5,101 nt of DNA from an uncultured Treponema sp. Lineage in GTDB: Bacteria > Spirochaetota > Spirochaetia > Treponematales > Treponemataceae. Location of the stretch: the NCBI GenBank assembly GCA_946538795.1, contig CAMNGY010000151.1:1-5101 (forward strand), given 5' to 3'. The notes beneath the pieces are model-generated. The model saw only the letters and a list, made by a program, of their open reading frames with translations. It was not told where the DNA came from and searched no databases. The translations under genes and the position numbers were made by a program. The stretch's first letter is position 1. The number at the start of each line of letters is the position of its first letter. Below are positions 4,842 through 5,101 of the stretch, in pieces.

Positions 4842-4869
4842 AGCGGGAAAGCGTTTCTTTTCCCCTGCT
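4842..4869 (+). promoter_or_regulatory. stem-loop in the gap before the dehydrogenase gene
   Basis: GGGAAA (4845-4850) pairs with TTTCCC (4859-4864), and AGC/GCT (4842-4844 with 4867-4869) extends the stem past a two-base bulge. A competing fold, GAAA-GCG-TTTC (4847-4857), is also possible. It lies between the flgM terminator and the next gene. A weak -10-like CATATT (4876-4881) follows, without a convincing -35 box. The role is unknown; it may be incidental. Confidence 0.25.
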
Positions 4870-4904
4870 GCCTGTCATATTTAGGAAACGCGGCGGTTTA
4901 GAGT

Positions 4905-5101
4905 ATGTCAGATTTTTCATTTCAGATTCCACAGAAAGTTTTGCTCAGCTCCTACGGGATTATACGGCTGGGCGAGTTCGTGCAGGAGTGGGGCGACAAG
5001 TTCATGATTGTCATGGATCCCATCCTTACCCAGGTCGAGGCCGGGGAGAAGATAACCAAGCCCCTGACCGACAGGAAGCTGGACTTCTTCTCGTTCACCG
5101 A
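4905..5101 (+). CDS. iron-containing alcohol dehydrogenase-like protein, N-terminus (cut by window edge)
   Basis: Sixty-five complete codons are present before the window ends. The translation runs FSFQIPQKVLLSSYGIIRLG (4-23), then KFMIVMDPIL (32-41), a polar helix, and a second strand LDFFSFT at the end. This fits the start of the group III, iron-dependent alcohol dehydrogenase/glycerol dehydrogenase fold: a short strand with F-x-x-P near the N-terminus, a beta hairpin around SYG, and a Rossmann-type strand ending in a D-P pair. Metal-binding residues and the GGGS NAD-binding motif would lie beyond the edge, so substrate and cofactor cannot be stated. ATG 4905 is the first possible ATG, because a TAG lies two codons upstream in frame. 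No good ribosome site is visible: GAG at 4901-4903 is too close and AGGAAA at 4883-4888 too far. It follows the flgM terminator, so it must be a separate transcription unit. Confidence 0.65.
   Translation, partial: MSDFSFQIPQKVLLSSYGIIRLGEFVQEWGDKFMIVMDPILTQVEAGEKITKPLTDRKLDFFSFT

Noticed and set aside
4842..4869. Second terminator or riboswitch before the dehydrogenase gene
   Set aside because: As a plus-strand terminator it lacks a T-run, and the structure is too small for any riboswitch class I recognise. It is kept only as a low-confidence stem-loop.

Overview
The window looks like chromosomal DNA from a spirochaete, most likely a treponeme of moderate to high GC content. This is inference from gene content: a LoaP-type NusG paralogue, an MCP/HD-GYP pair, a short RsmI followed directly by FlgM, and the start of an iron-dependent alcohol dehydrogenase-like gene. 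No rRNA or other marker fixes the species. There are five complete genes and one cut by the right edge. No tRNA, rRNA, IS element, integrase, CRISPR array or defence gene is visible.

Layout. 1-223: GC-rich non-coding leader with an imperfect tandem repeat (units of about 64 and 77 bp), each unit carrying a foldable hairpin. 224-763 (+): NusG-family antiterminator, LoaP-like. 776-1684 (-): membrane-anchored HD-GYP protein. 1709-3523 (-): methyl-accepting chemotaxis protein (MCP). The MCP and HD-GYP genes form a two-gene operon with a 24-bp gap, convergent with loaP (12-bp gap). 3524-3759: divergent intergenic region with short direct repeats, a tandem GC-rich 12-mer and a strong promoter for rsmI. 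3760-4455 (+): rsmI, apparently on a leaderless message. 4485-4772 (+): flgM, probably co-transcribed with rsmI and closed by a clear intrinsic terminator. 4905-5101 (+): N-terminus of an iron-containing alcohol dehydrogenase-like protein, truncated by the window.

How the parts fit. Three of the six genes concern motility and signalling: a sensory chemoreceptor, an HD-GYP protein of the family that degrades cyclic di-GMP, and the anti-sigma-28 factor that times late flagellar gene expression. RsmI modifies 16S rRNA, and its link to flgM seems to be shared transcription rather than shared function. The LoaP-like protein would act on RNA polymerase at long operons. Nothing downstream of it on its own strand is a candidate target, so its target lies upstream of the window or elsewhere in the genome.

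The points most worth a second look are non-coding: the structured tandem repeat in front of loaP, the promoter whose predicted start coincides with the rsmI GTG codon, and the 10-bp hairpin that holds the rsmI stop codon in its loop. I see no convincing evidence of a wholly new multi-gene system here.
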